A stretch of DNA of 64,000 bases from Theropithecus gelada (Eukaryota > Chordata > Mammalia > Primates > Cercopithecidae), in the NCBI RefSeq assembly GCF_003255815.1, contig NC_037686.1:57881888-57945887 (forward strand). Reading direction: 5' to 3'. The notes beneath the pieces are model-generated. The model did not search any database and was not told the origin of the DNA. It saw only the letters and a program-made list of their open reading frames with translations. A program made the position numbers and the translations under genes. Shown here in pieces: positions 11,693 through 22,772 of this stretch. Every line of letters starts with the position of its first letter. Within the stretch, counting starts at the first letter, position 1.

Positions 11693-12867
11693 TTTGGCTT
11701 TTATAGTCCTAATTGCATTTTATTTTTTAATTTGGTCAGAGCTCAAGTGGAGGAAAGTGTGTCATTTTCAAGCACCGATATTTAGAGAATGGCCCGGGGA
11801 AACTGGAAAATAAAACAGGAAGTAAGAATTAGAGCTTAAGCCACAATTAGGAGATTTTAATAAGGCCAGGGAACACTGGCATTTTGACATTGGCAGTGTG
11901 GAGCATTACCACGGCACAGAATGCAGCTGTATGTAATTTGGGTGGAAAATGTCCTACAGCCTTCTTTTCCAGCCTTGATATTGACTGAAAGGGGACTTGA
12001 TGTATGCATTGTTATAGATTCTTTCAGAGTGAGTGAGTGAGTGAACTGGTTACCAAAAGTGCCAAGAAAATGCCTAAAGGCTCATGAAGGTAGGCACAGA
12101 ATTACCCTGATTTCCATTCCTGGGGGGAACTGATATCTCTCTTTTTTTTTTTTTTTTTCCTGGATAAATGAATAAAAGGAGTGGGTTAGGAGAAGAAGAG
12201 CCAAAATATTCCAAAAAGAAAGTGCTTCCTTTCAATCCTAATGGTTCCTCAGAGGAAGAGGTTTTTCCTGCCTCCCAGCTGGCCAGAGTGCTTCTTGAGC
12301 ACTCTTCCCTGCTCTGCGGGGTACAGAGAGGAGGAAGAGCAGGTGCAGTCACTTCTTTGCAGGCCTTGGCTCAGGTTTTGAGAAACCTGAAGTCAGTTCA
12401 ATTCTACATGTCCTCTTACCAAATTCAAGTGTACAAATGCAAAAGGTTGTACAGAAGTGCATATATTCACCTTGAGAAAAGAGATTACAACAAACTTCAC
12501 ATCTTAAAAGGTTGACAGTTACCTTAAATATAAAAGAAATCAAAAAAGGCATAACATTGTTGTCAAATAATGGCCCCATTTCTCTATAATCACCCCACTC
12601 CATTTTCTTGGCTTCCTACTCTTTGATCATCCCCTTTTATAACCAACAGTGTATGATATCATTTTTATAGATATAATAGAAAGATAATTTTGTCATTCTT
12701 TTAGCATATTTATTTATGAAACAGATAAAATTTACTTTATTTTGATAGCTGAGAATTATGTGTTTCAACTTTACAACTTATAGTATGATGCCATATAAAC
12801 TTTTAAAATCATTGTTAAATAGGAGAAAAATCTGTGTTTATGTTTCCTTCATAATAGCAGTGTAAGT
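11693..12867. other. Unique stretch with T17 run and a GC-richer patch
   Basis: A T17 run lies at 12142-12158. The following 12240-12380 is richer in G+C than the surroundings and carries overlapping frames on both strands (12168-12515 plus, 12074-12352 and 12349-12603 minus). None resembles a known family, and I see no promoter or splice pair. A retroposed fragment is possible but unsupported. Confidence 0.45.
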
Positions 12868-12868
12868 T

Positions 12869-13185
12869 TTGTTTGTTTGATTTTTTGTTTGTCTGTTTTT
12901 GACAGAGTCTTGCTCCGTTGCCCAACATGGAGTGCAGTAGCATGATCTCAGCTCATTGTAACCTCCGCCCTCCACCTCCCAAGTTCAGGAGATTCTCTTG
13001 CCTCACCTCTGAGTAGCTGGGATTACAGGTGCATACCACCAGGCTCGGCTAATTGTTGTATTTTTAGTAGAGATGGGTTCTACTCATTTTGGCCAGGCTG
13101 GTCTCGAACTCTTGACCACAAGTTATCCACCTGCCTCAGCTTCCCAAAGTGTTGGGATTACAGGTGTGAGCCCTGGCACCTGGCC
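12869..13185 (-). mobile_element. Older Alu element (AluJ/early AluS)
   Basis: Reads as the reverse complement of Alu: T-rich tail, 'acagagtcttgctccgttg', 'gtagctgggattacaggtg', 'tttttagtagagatggg', 'ccaaagtgttgggattacag', ending in a decayed GGCC. Many substitutions suggest an older subfamily. Flanks AATAGCAGTGTAAGTTTT (before) and AATAGTGTAAGATTT (after) are a slightly diverged target-site duplication. Confidence 0.93.
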
Positions 13186-13767
13186 CAATAGTGTAAGATT
13201 TAACATAACTTTCCCCAAGCTAAATTCTGGCTCTACATCTCAAACTCTTTCTCCTCCAGCTACCCTCGTTAGTCCAGCTTTGGATGTCATGGAATGTGAT
13301 ATGACCTCTGATTTTTGCAATATATCAAGATGCCAAGGTATTCAGCACAGTTATGTTCATCTTTCTGAATGCCTACTACTAACCTAAGTATACATGAAGT
13401 TGAACCACATACTTAAACTCCAATAAACTCAAAGTAAAGGTATCCTCAACTCAATTTCCCATTGATGAATCCAAAACCAAATCTATACCTACGACAACCT
13501 TACCCAGCACAAGGGTAAGTGTGAAAAGAGACCTTTGTTGTGTGTAATAGCAGGTAAAATCATTGTTTCTGCAAATTTTACAAAATATAACTTCATTGAT
13601 AAGGCCTACACTGAATTTCTCATAAATGTGGGAAAAATAACTTGGGTGCACTTGTTTGAGTTCTGTCCCTTCTCTCAAGAAAATAACCTAATGAGAGTTC
13701 TGCTCTGCTTTTCAGCATACTAATATTTCACACATTCATCTCTGAAACCCTCTACACTGATACACAT

Positions 13768-13796
13768 GTGTGCACGCACACACACACACACACACA
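13768..13796. repeat. (CA)n microsatellite
   Basis: About 14 CA units, interrupted once by a G near the start and preceded by an alternating ATGTGTGC stretch. Confidence 0.9.
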
Positions 13797-15070
13797 GAGG
13801 AAAGCAAAAGCAGTCTGTTTTCAATCTGTTTTGTCCATGACTAGTTATATAAGTCTGCCTAGGTCTGGAATTGAGATCTCACATCCTAAAGGAGTTTACA
13901 TTAGGTTATATAGTTCTATTTAACGTTTGTTAAGAAATATATTGATATCTAGACCTCCAATTTGCCTTACTTGTTTAATTTCTCAATATGCGTAAGAGAG
14001 AGAAAATGTGTTTTTTACAGTTTCCTTACCTTCAGTCATAGTTTCCTCTAGATAAGTTAACAGAATGCAGAATTTGTTGAAGATACTAAACTAGTTATTA
14101 CTTAACCTTTTGAGTTACTCAGGTTTCTCGTTAAGGTCTTCATTTATTTATAATGCTTGCTATTTAATGTGAAAACACTTTCTTCTGTTTGTTTCAAAAG
14201 AATATTCTGGAAAAAATCAGTTTTGAATCAACAGGATGCTTCTCACATTATTTGGACATCATTCACCCTTTACCCAATCACTTATGAGGCATTTTACATT
14301 TTAAAAAACACACTCTATATCAGACCAAACAATGTTTTTAGGAGAAAAATTATGCTGTACATACAGAAACAGTTTTTGCTTTTCAAATTTGTCTTGGAGC
14401 CAGCCCTCTCATAGACACCTGGCTGAGTCCTGTGGAGACAGGTTGAAATAAGTAAAAATGGAATCAACTTTGACTAAAATTCCTGTAAGCTTTCCAGGGC
14501 AAACATATATGCTTTAGTAGCTGTTTACTGAAATACTAAGGAAAGATGAGAGAACTTCTTTGTCACTTTTGGACAGAATACAACATTTTGAACTCAGGAA
14601 AATACAAAAAATACAAACAAGATAGTGGTATTGAACAGTGACAATGGAGGTTGTTAGTGGGACGTGGACCAGCTGGAATGAAAGTTAAAGTGGACAGTTT
14701 GAAGCTTTTGAAAAGAGAATTATTAGTACTCATCATTTGGGGGTGGGAGGATGTGGCCCGAGGGAGAAGTAGACACTATTAAATAGCTCATGATCAGTGG
14801 ACAAAGTTTCTTATGCACAGAAGACACTCACTGGATCTTTCAGGAAAAAAAAGGTGTGAGAATTCACAAGTGGAAATTAGAGTCAGCAAATATAGAGTAG
14901 TGAGTTCATTATATAATAGACAATTACAGACATTGCTGATTCATAATAACCAGTTCTTCCTATTTTAGGAGCAGATACCTTCAAAATACATTTTCTGCTT
15001 AAGGTCGGAGCTCAAACTCTTCCATTACATGTTCTTTCTCCAGAAGAATATTCTCAGTCTGATTTCTACA
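13797..15070. other. Unique non-coding stretch
   Basis: No interspersed repeat or gene is recognised. The small frame at 14157-14414 has no recognisable domain. Confidence 0.5.
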
Positions 15071-15496
15071 TTGGTTTTAGGCAGTTAAGGTTTATAACAA
15101 ATTACCCTAGACTGGGTGGCTTAAACAACAAACATTTATTTCTCACATCTCTGGAGGCTGGGAAATCCAAGCTCAAGGTGTCAGCAGATTCAGTGTCTGG
15201 TGAGGACTCTCTTTCTGGCTTGCAGATGGCTGTCTTTTCACTATGTCCTCATATGGCAGAGAGAGGAGGGAGGGAGGGAGGGAGAGAGAGAGAGAGAGAG
15301 AGAGAAAGCAAGTGAGAGAGAGCAGAGGGAAAAATTCTTCTGTCTCCTCTTATAAGGGCACTAATTCCACTTCATGAGGGCTCCACCCTCATGACCTAAT
15401 TCCCTCCCAAAGGCCACACCTCCCACTACTATCAGACTGGAGGTTAAGATTTGGATATATGCATTTTGGGAGGACATAAACATTTACTCCATAATG
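15071..15496 (-). mobile_element. MST/MLT1-type LTR (ERVL-MaLR), solo
   Basis: Reverse complement of a MaLR LTR. The plus strand shows 'agactgggtggcttaaac', 'acatttatttctcacatc', 'agattcagtgtctggtgagg', 'tataagggcactaattccac', 'atgagggctccaccctcatg' and 'cctcccaaaggccacacctc'. The body is interrupted by an expanded purine microsatellite. No internal retroviral sequence is attached, so it is a solo LTR. The exact subfamily is uncertain. Confidence 0.85.
15258..15322. repeat. (GGGA)n/(GA)n purine microsatellite
   Basis: Four to five GGGA units followed by about 14 GA units and a decayed GA tail, grown inside the MST/MLT1 LTR. The consensus LTR has a short GAGAG stretch here, which probably seeded it. 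Confidence 0.9.
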
Positions 15497-18400
15497 ATGT
15501 ATGTCTATCTGAGTCTTTGAAAAACTGTATAGAAATATCACAGGATATAGATGAATTCGTGAGGATCTGAGATCCAATCATAAGCAGGAGGTCAAGGCCT
15601 GACCTGTGCAATACTCTAACCTCTCTATGTCCCCAAAGCCAAACACTGACCCAGAACACAATGGGGGGTTAAGATATAATTGTTGATTGGGTGAATAAAT
15701 ATAGGTCATAAAGTTATTTCTAAATTTACTCTTTAATTTCTTCTTATTCATAATGTATACATAGAATACTTAATTTTAACTGTGAATGAATGTTTAAATT
15801 AGAATATAATTATGTGTAATTTTAGTTAACCGAAGAAACCCTATTGAATGACTCACATACTCAAGGATGAGATACTCAAAAATAGGTTCTAACTTTAGAT
15901 AAATTGTGAACTAGACAGACTTTTTTCAGTATGCCTCCCCAGTCTTCAGATAGCAAACACTATTTATTTTTCTGGATTCAGGAGAATATTTTCCATTTGA
16001 CATACCTTTTACTTGTCTTTTTTGACCTTCCTCCAAATTCTGATAAAGTATTTCAAAATACCTTAGTAGTAATTGTGAGCTTATAATAGCTTAAGATACC
16101 AGCTTCCTACATAGCATATTGGAAATTTATTTTTAAAAAGGAAGAAAAAATGCCAAGCGATAAAACAATTTGAGTTGAAATGTAAATGTACTATGACTGC
16201 AGTAGATCACATAGCCCAACATCCCTTCAACAAGTGAGTTTGTCTTCCATGTGCTCATTACTACATTATGAAAATAACCCATTCGAACGGGTAACATTTT
16301 ACAGATCTAACAGTGCCTTAGACTTACTCAATGGGATTCCACACATATATTTCATGGTAATTGAACACTGAAAGCTTTAACAATGACAGATAATCACAAT
16401 CATTCTCTTTCCTATTCTGGGCTAAGTGTGAATCTTCACACTTGTTTAACATTAGGAAATTCTCCTAGGTGGGGAGAGGGGGTGCAGATTGCCTAACAAA
16501 AATATGTAGCTATCTTTTCACTTATTTTTGATGTTTTACATGGAGCAAAGGTTTCACGTGTCTGTGATCAGAACTAACCAAACAAACATCAACTTTTGCT
16601 TTGCCTTTTATTCTCAGTTTTAATGTGTCATCTGACCAATTCGGAAACGTTTTATTAATTTATTTTTCTTTTGGATGTCTGCAAATCTTATTTTCCTAAA
16701 AATGAAAAATTCTGGCAACTCAATAGTTAACAGATAACATTTACTGCTTTCTCTGAAATGTGCCCTACCAAGTATGGAACATAAATAAAAGATTGGTAAA
16801 ATGAAACCTTCATGATCTCATTAGATCCAGGTTTCAACACATGCATTTACTTGCACTCTGGGGGGAAAAAAAAAGATTACATAGGAATATAATGTATAAT
16901 ATGATAACTCAAAAGTCAAAATATCTTCCCATAAATGGTCAATAATGATGACAGTAATTATAAGCAAGTGTTTCATAAAATGTTGTTTTCCTTCCCATCA
17001 AGAGTTTCAATCTATTTTATTGGGCAATATATTGATAATAAAATTGAGTTATATGTTATGTCTACATTGACAAGAATTTGAAATGACAGTTGTGCTCAAA
17101 GGGTAACAAACCCTTGGGAGAATAGAAAGAAACATGACTGCATTTTCAGTATATTTGCATATCCTCTAGTGCTTTTTCTATGTGGAATGACTTTTCCTTT
17201 CTTATTTTTCTTCTGAGAAAGATATATGATATAATAGCTCTGAAAAATTCCTTTCCAAGGAATACCTATAGGAATAAATGTTTCCCAAGAGAGTACACTC
17301 ACAGAGTCTAGTTACTCTTTTTTATTTATATTGGTGTTATGCTATTGTTTATAATCTTTGAATATCAAATTATAGTTATACTCAATTTGAAAATATTTTC
17401 TTAGATGCATATTATCCAAATCAGTATTATAGGATTATTTTATGGGGATAAGCAAGATAACAAAATACTGCTTTAGTATGATTGTTAATGTTTATAATCC
17501 TTTCATCAAAATTGTCACATCATTAATTATGAGGCCTAAAATATGATATCGTTTCAAAAATATTGTCTTGACTAAAAATCAAATATATAGCAAAATAATG
17601 AAATCATGCATTTTATTTCAAACAAATCTTAAAAGTTATTTGATCCCTGAAGTAAGCTGAAAAATAGAAAACTGTAAAGTGGTAAAGTTTGTGTGCTGTG
17701 TTAATACATTCCAACAACAACAAAACACACACCTTTATCCACTACTTAATTTGGGCCAAATCTTGTTGTATCTGTTCATACATTTAAACCACTTAAAAGA
17801 TAATGTTTCATAAATTTTTTTAAATGACAGAAGAAAAACTTAGTAGATAGCTGAGCTGGATATCTCTTTGACCATCTGTGTTATGTATTGTGTGTGTGAC
17901 TTTTCCCATACCCAGCTTATATTTTCATAATTGGCCTCTAATCTAAATACCAAATGATCAACTATGAATTCCAGCTTGACTGGGACAAGAATTACAAGCA
18001 TATGTACAGTACCTCAGGTTATTACTGTCAGAACACTGCAAAAATATGTTTGCCACTCTTGTATATAATTACACCCTGGATTCATTATAGCTGGTAATAA
18101 TGCAGTCTTTTATTCAAGTCAGGATTTCTCTGGATCCATGCAAATGTGTCTCTCCTATATTAAGTCATTCACAACATAGATGACACCACCGAAGGTTGTT
18201 TAGGAACAATTGCAACAGAACTGGCAAATTCAATAGCATGGGAGAGCTGAATGCTTGAATGAGAAAGGAAAATGTGTTCAGTAGCTTTACCTGTTGGAGA
18301 CAAAACTCATCCAAAGCTTTTCCTATTTTTCTTCTATATACCATGGTTTGTTTACAGTGGATGTCTAATATGTTGATATTCTTTATCTCCATGATGTGAT

Positions 18401-18719
18401 ATAGTAACCAATTGGTTTTAACAATGCTTGTGGAACAACAATAAACAAAAGCTTACAGCATCCAGATTTTGACAGAATTTGCTTTGGCTGGGGTTGTTCA
18501 GGATAGAATGAGATACTAAAGAGATGATTTTTTTTTTCTGTAATTTTAATAATTTATTGTGACCAGTTGCAAGGTGACGAAGAATATTAAGTTACAGACT
18601 CTGCTGATGATAGACTGCCCTATGACCTAATCTATATTTGAGTCTATTTCTAGGATGTGTTTATTTTTTGTTACTTTGGGTTGACTCACATCTTCTCAGG
18701 ATTGGCTCATCCTTACTTT
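15497..18719. other. AT-rich unique non-coding stretch
   Basis: More than 3 kb in which I recognise no gene and no named repeat. It contains only short homopolymer runs such as the G/A run near 16861. Confidence 0.5.
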
Positions 18720-18877
18720 TCTTTCCAGTTCAGATTATATTTCCTCAAGGAGATGTCCTTGAAGCCCTTTTTAAGACACCCTTCTGCAAATCACGTGCCT
18801 TGAGGTATACTAAATTGTTTATTCTTTTTATGGCATTTATCATAACTTTTTACTTAAATAATTACTTGTTTAGTTTT
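18720..18877 (+). repeat. L2 LINE 3' region, 5' half
   Basis: The text around 'tcctcaaggagatgtccttg', 'taaattgtttattcttttta' and 'tggcatttatcataac' parallels the L2 3' region (TCAAAAAAGCCTTCCCTG, TTTATTTTTCTTCATAGCACTTATCAC). It continues at 19326 after the L1 insertion, so the two pieces are one element. Confidence 0.65.
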
Positions 18878-19303
18878 AAGACATGAAATCAATCCAAATT
18901 CCCATCAATGATAGACTGGATAAAGAAAATGTGGTACATATACACCATGGAATACTATGCAGCCCTAAAAAGAAATGAGATCATGTCCTTTGCAGGGACA
19001 TGGATGGAGCTGGAAGCCATTATCCTCAGCAAACTAAGCTAACACAGGAACAGAAAACCAAACCAAACACCGCATGTTCTCACTTATAACTGGGAACTAA
19101 ACAATATGAACACATAGACGAAGGGAGGGGAACAGCACACACTGGGGCTTGTCCAGTGGGTGCAGGGAAGAGCATCAGGAAAATAGCTAATGCATGCTGG
19201 GCTTAATACCTAGGTGATGTGTTGAGAGGTGCAGCAAACCACCATGGCACACGTTTACCTAAGTAACTTACCTGCACATCCTGCACGTGTACCCTGGGAC
19301 TTA
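18878..19303 (+). mobile_element. 5'-truncated primate L1 3' end
   Basis: A 426-bp L1P-type 3' end: 'aatgatagactggataaaga', 'tacaccatggaatactatgc', 'gggacatggatggagctgga', 'gcatgttctcacttataac' and 'gtgcagcaaaccaccatggc'. It is bounded by a 22-bp target-site duplication (18856-18877 and 19304-19325) with one C/T difference. The poly(A) tail has eroded to TTAAA. It covers only the end of ORF2 and the 3'UTR and encodes nothing intact. Confidence 0.95.
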
Positions 19304-19325
19304 AAATAATTACTTGCTTAGTTTT

Positions 19326-19462
19326 TCCATTATATAATGCAAGCTCCTTATATAAGGGTAAGGATACTTTTAGTCTTGATCACTACATTCCCAAGACCTA
19401 GCATAAGGCCGGTCATACAGTGTTGCTCAAAAAAGTATTGTCAAATGAATAAATGCTTAAAT
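19326..19462 (+). repeat. L2 LINE 3' end, 3' half
   Basis: 'aatgcaagctccttatataa', 'cattcccaagacctagcata' and 'gttgctcaaaaaagtattg' followed by 'tcaaatgaataaatg' match the L2 terminus (GTAAGCTCCATGAGGGCAGG, ATCCCCAGTGCCTAGAACAG, GTGCTCAATAAATATTTG). This is the downstream half of the L2 split by the L1. Confidence 0.75.
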
Positions 19463-19678
19463 AAATGACAAACATTTGAATAAAATTGCTTAGTCCTAAA
19501 TAGTGGGATTGAATTTATTCTTACTTTGGTGACAGATACTGTATTAATTCTTATTATCTCCTAATAAATCATGTATCACTGGTACCACAGATTTCAATGT
19601 ATTTGGCAATTTCTACAAAACTGAATATTGCTGCATTTGAGATGATCTCATTGTCTCGAACCAGGCAGGGTTATTTTC

Positions 19679-19707
19679 TAAACAAACAAACAAACAAACA
19701 AACAAAA
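19679..19707. repeat. (AAAC)n microsatellite
   Basis: About seven AAAC units. Confidence 0.9.
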
Positions 19708-20149
19708 AGTGTCCTGATTTACTTTTTAATCTTGTTGTAGTTCAAGGAAAGTCTCCTGATTTGTTTTTCTTATCGAAAGAAAAAAGGAGTTCAGAGGGGA
19801 GTTCAGCTAATTTAGCTTCATGATCAATTTCTTTATGGCATTTTATTGCATTCTCAAGGTCTGAAATATTGTGTTTTTTGTTAACCTTGTTTGGCAGAAA
19901 CCAAGGAAATAATCCATTTATTTATGTGGATCACTTTGATTACTCTTGAAATTGATTATTAGATGAATTATGATGATATTAAATTTTTAAATGAAATGTT
20001 TTCCTTTTAAACATCAGATATCCCTTTCTATTTTTGTTATATATCACTAATACCATAGCGACAATCTTAATTATTCCTAAAAGTCTATCTTACCACCAAA
20101 TGATAAAATGATACAATTGTGAATAATTAGAATTGAAAAACACTCTGGG
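19708..20149. other. Unique non-coding stretch
   Basis: No gene or named repeat seen. Confidence 0.5.
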
Positions 20150-20285
20150 CAATTGTTCTGCTTTGAAGATGAGAAAATGAAGGCCTAGTGATATTTAATA
20201 AATTCTTCAAAGTCAAAAGTTAGCTGGTAGAAAAATTCAGGGCTAATAGTTAAGCATCTTGTTCTTCCCATTAAAATATTATTCT
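20150..20285 (-). repeat. MIR SINE fragment
   Basis: The plus strand reads like the MIR antisense: 'gaagatgagaaaatgaaggc' (GATGAGGAAACTGAGGC), 'aaattcttcaaagtcaaaag' (AACTTGCCCAAGGTCACA), 'ttagctggtagaaaaattca' (AGCTAGTAAGTGGCAGAGCC). Ancient and diverged. Confidence 0.6.
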
Positions 20286-22434
20286 CGTTATAAATTATTA
20301 CTTTAAGTAAGGCATCTACTATGGGTATTATTTAATCTATTAAGAAAGAGCAGTATAGAAACAGGGAAAAATCTTATAACATGTCTGAAAATGCACCTTC
20401 TTCTTTTGTTTTTAATATCTTTGCACATGTTGGATTACCTGCTCATTCATGTGCATCCAAAAGTCTTTTATTAATCCTGTAAAATCTTGTTCTAATATAA
20501 CCATAATAGTGGGAGGTTCTTTGAACACCTATCCTCCATCCAATTAGATACCACTTAATATGTATTTTGTGTACACCTTCTAATTACTATAATTACAGCA
20601 AGTGTTACATTTATTACACACAATAGTCTAAACATCTTTAAATACATTAATTTAAGTCTGTGCGCTACTAGAGAGCAGAAGCAGTATCAGGTACAACAGT
20701 AAATCTCCAGATCCTCAGTGCTTAGCAAAATAGTCACAGAAAAATAAGGACTTGACATGCAGGAGCAGGTGGGAAGTATCTCCATTCATGTCTCTCTCAT
20801 CTTTTAAACATATTCAGGGCAGTTTCTTCTTCACATGTACTTAAATAAAAGGCAGGTTCCATATGGCCATTAGTCAATCTTTTTAAATTAGACATACTAC
20901 AACAATTTAACGTCACAGAACACAGTTTTAGTTTAGTAACTTTAATGCCCAATTATAACAGAAATTTTAAAGCCATTTTCAATTTGAGGTGTTAATCATC
21001 CTTTAAATTGTACCTATCTCCAGAAATGCTTTGACAAAAATGAGGTGTGGTCAGCACATTCTCTTCTTCTTTCTCTGGGCCTCTACTTTTCTACCTATAT
21101 CTTACTAGCCAAAATTTCCAGGGCTTGGAAAAAGTTCAAGGAAGAAGAGGAAGGTCTACTCTTCACAAGAGCTGCCGTGAAAATGATCATCAATTAACTT
21201 AGGTGATATTTAAAGAGGAAGCTTTCTCTTTGGGGAATGTTAATGGGTGATTTGCAGTTCATTCCATTGCTGGGAATCTCTCCTCTGTCCTTTCCAAGAG
21301 GCAAACCCAACTGTTTTCTAGTTGGGGTTGGTATAACACATCCCACTGGATTTAGGCAACTTTCGGCCCTCTACCGTCATCCATCCCCCTGATAATTACC
21401 TCAGTTCTCCGTGCAGTGTTTATAGACACAACCTAAGACATACAGACTGGCTCTTCCTCCCACATGGCCTGATGTGGTTCTGGTGAAACACATATGTGTT
21501 TCTTATCTCAACAAATTCTGGAAAGAAAGCTACTTTCCCATTTATTTATTTTATTTTATTTTATTTATTTATTTTTGGTCATAGACCATTTCCTGTAGCC
21601 TTTTATACCTCGAGTACAGGCTAACTAGCAGTGAATTGTACATCACTGTAGGTGACTCAACTGAACCTCTCCACTGATTTTATTACATTTGCTTTCTCTC
21701 GACCTGAGGTGGTAGCTCCTTCTCTCCCCCTTCTCCAGTAGATGGAATGGGGATCACCATACTGCTTTCTCCAACAATATCTCCTCCTTTGTTGTATTAA
21801 ATCCACATCCTGGAGGCATTTCTTTGTGTGGGACTGAGGAGAAGCACTCTATCTGTCAATCTTGAGAGTCCAAGGGTCTCCAAAATAATCACTTGTGAAT
21901 TTTCTCAAAATCTCACCGCCAGACCATTTTATGTCATCTATATAACGCAAGTTACAAATCTATGTATCTTTAAGTTATAGTATTGGTTTTCTAACATATT
22001 CTCTATTTATTTCCCTGAGATTTAATGTCTTTCATATTTTTCCTTTATTCTTGGGAAATTAACTTAGATTCCATTCAACTGCTTATAACATTAACACATT
22101 CCAGGCACAAACGTGAAATATAATACATATTTATTCAATGAAGAAGTTATCATTTATGAATAAAGTGAAATTTAGGAATCTGGTAGTTCTGCTTAAAGAA
22201 AGAAGGTTGGTGTATGTACTTATTTTGGAAGAAAATAATAAGTAATTTAGAAGAAATCCAAATTTATTAAGAAATTCTGGGGCATATAATGTTGGAGATA
22301 CATGCACTAAAATAGTAAAACCTTTTGCAAATTATTCATTTGTACATAAAATATAAGTATTACTTTTTATTTATGAAATTGAAACTAAGTTCTCAAATGA
22401 TATATTCCCAAATTGTTTGCCAAATAACAAGTTT
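20286..22434. other. Unique non-coding stretch with a TTTAT repeat
   Basis: A (TTTAT/TTTA)n microsatellite lies at about 21540-21577. A weak L2/MIR-like phrase ('ctccagatcctcagtgctta') occurs near 20705. The rest is unassigned. Confidence 0.45.
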
Positions 22435-22447
22435 ATAAAACCGTTTT

Positions 22448-22759
22448 CTTGTTGTTTATTTATTTATTTATTTATTTTTTGCGATGGAGTCTCCCTGTAT
22501 CGCCCAGGCTGGAGTGCAGTGACGTGATCTTGGCTCACTGCAACCTCCGCCTCCCGGGTTCAAGCGATTCTTCTGCCTCAGCTTCCCGATTAGCTGGGAC
22601 AACAGGCATGTGCCACCACACCCGGCTAATTTTTGTACTTTTTGTAGAGACGGGGTTTCACCATATTTACCAGGCTGGTCTTAAACTTCTGAGCTCGTGA
22701 TCCACCCTCCTCGGCCTCCCAAAGGGCTGGAATTAAAGGCAGGAGCCACCACGCCCGGC
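22448..22759 (-). mobile_element. AluS element
   Basis: Full-length Alu in reverse: a (TTTA)n-type tail, 'atggagtctccctgtatcgc', 'actgcaacctccgcctcccg', 'gtagagacggggtttcacca', ending 'ccaccacgcccggc'. It is flanked by the perfect 13-bp target-site duplication ATAAAACCGTTTT at 22435-22447 and 22760-22772. Confidence 0.97.
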
Positions 22760-22772
22760 ATAAAACCGTTTT

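Noticed and set aside
12074..12603. Overlapping frames (up to 115 codons) on both strands after a T17 run
   Set aside because: No family resemblance, start signal or splice pair. The composition follows a locally higher G+C content. A retroposed gene fragment could not be supported.
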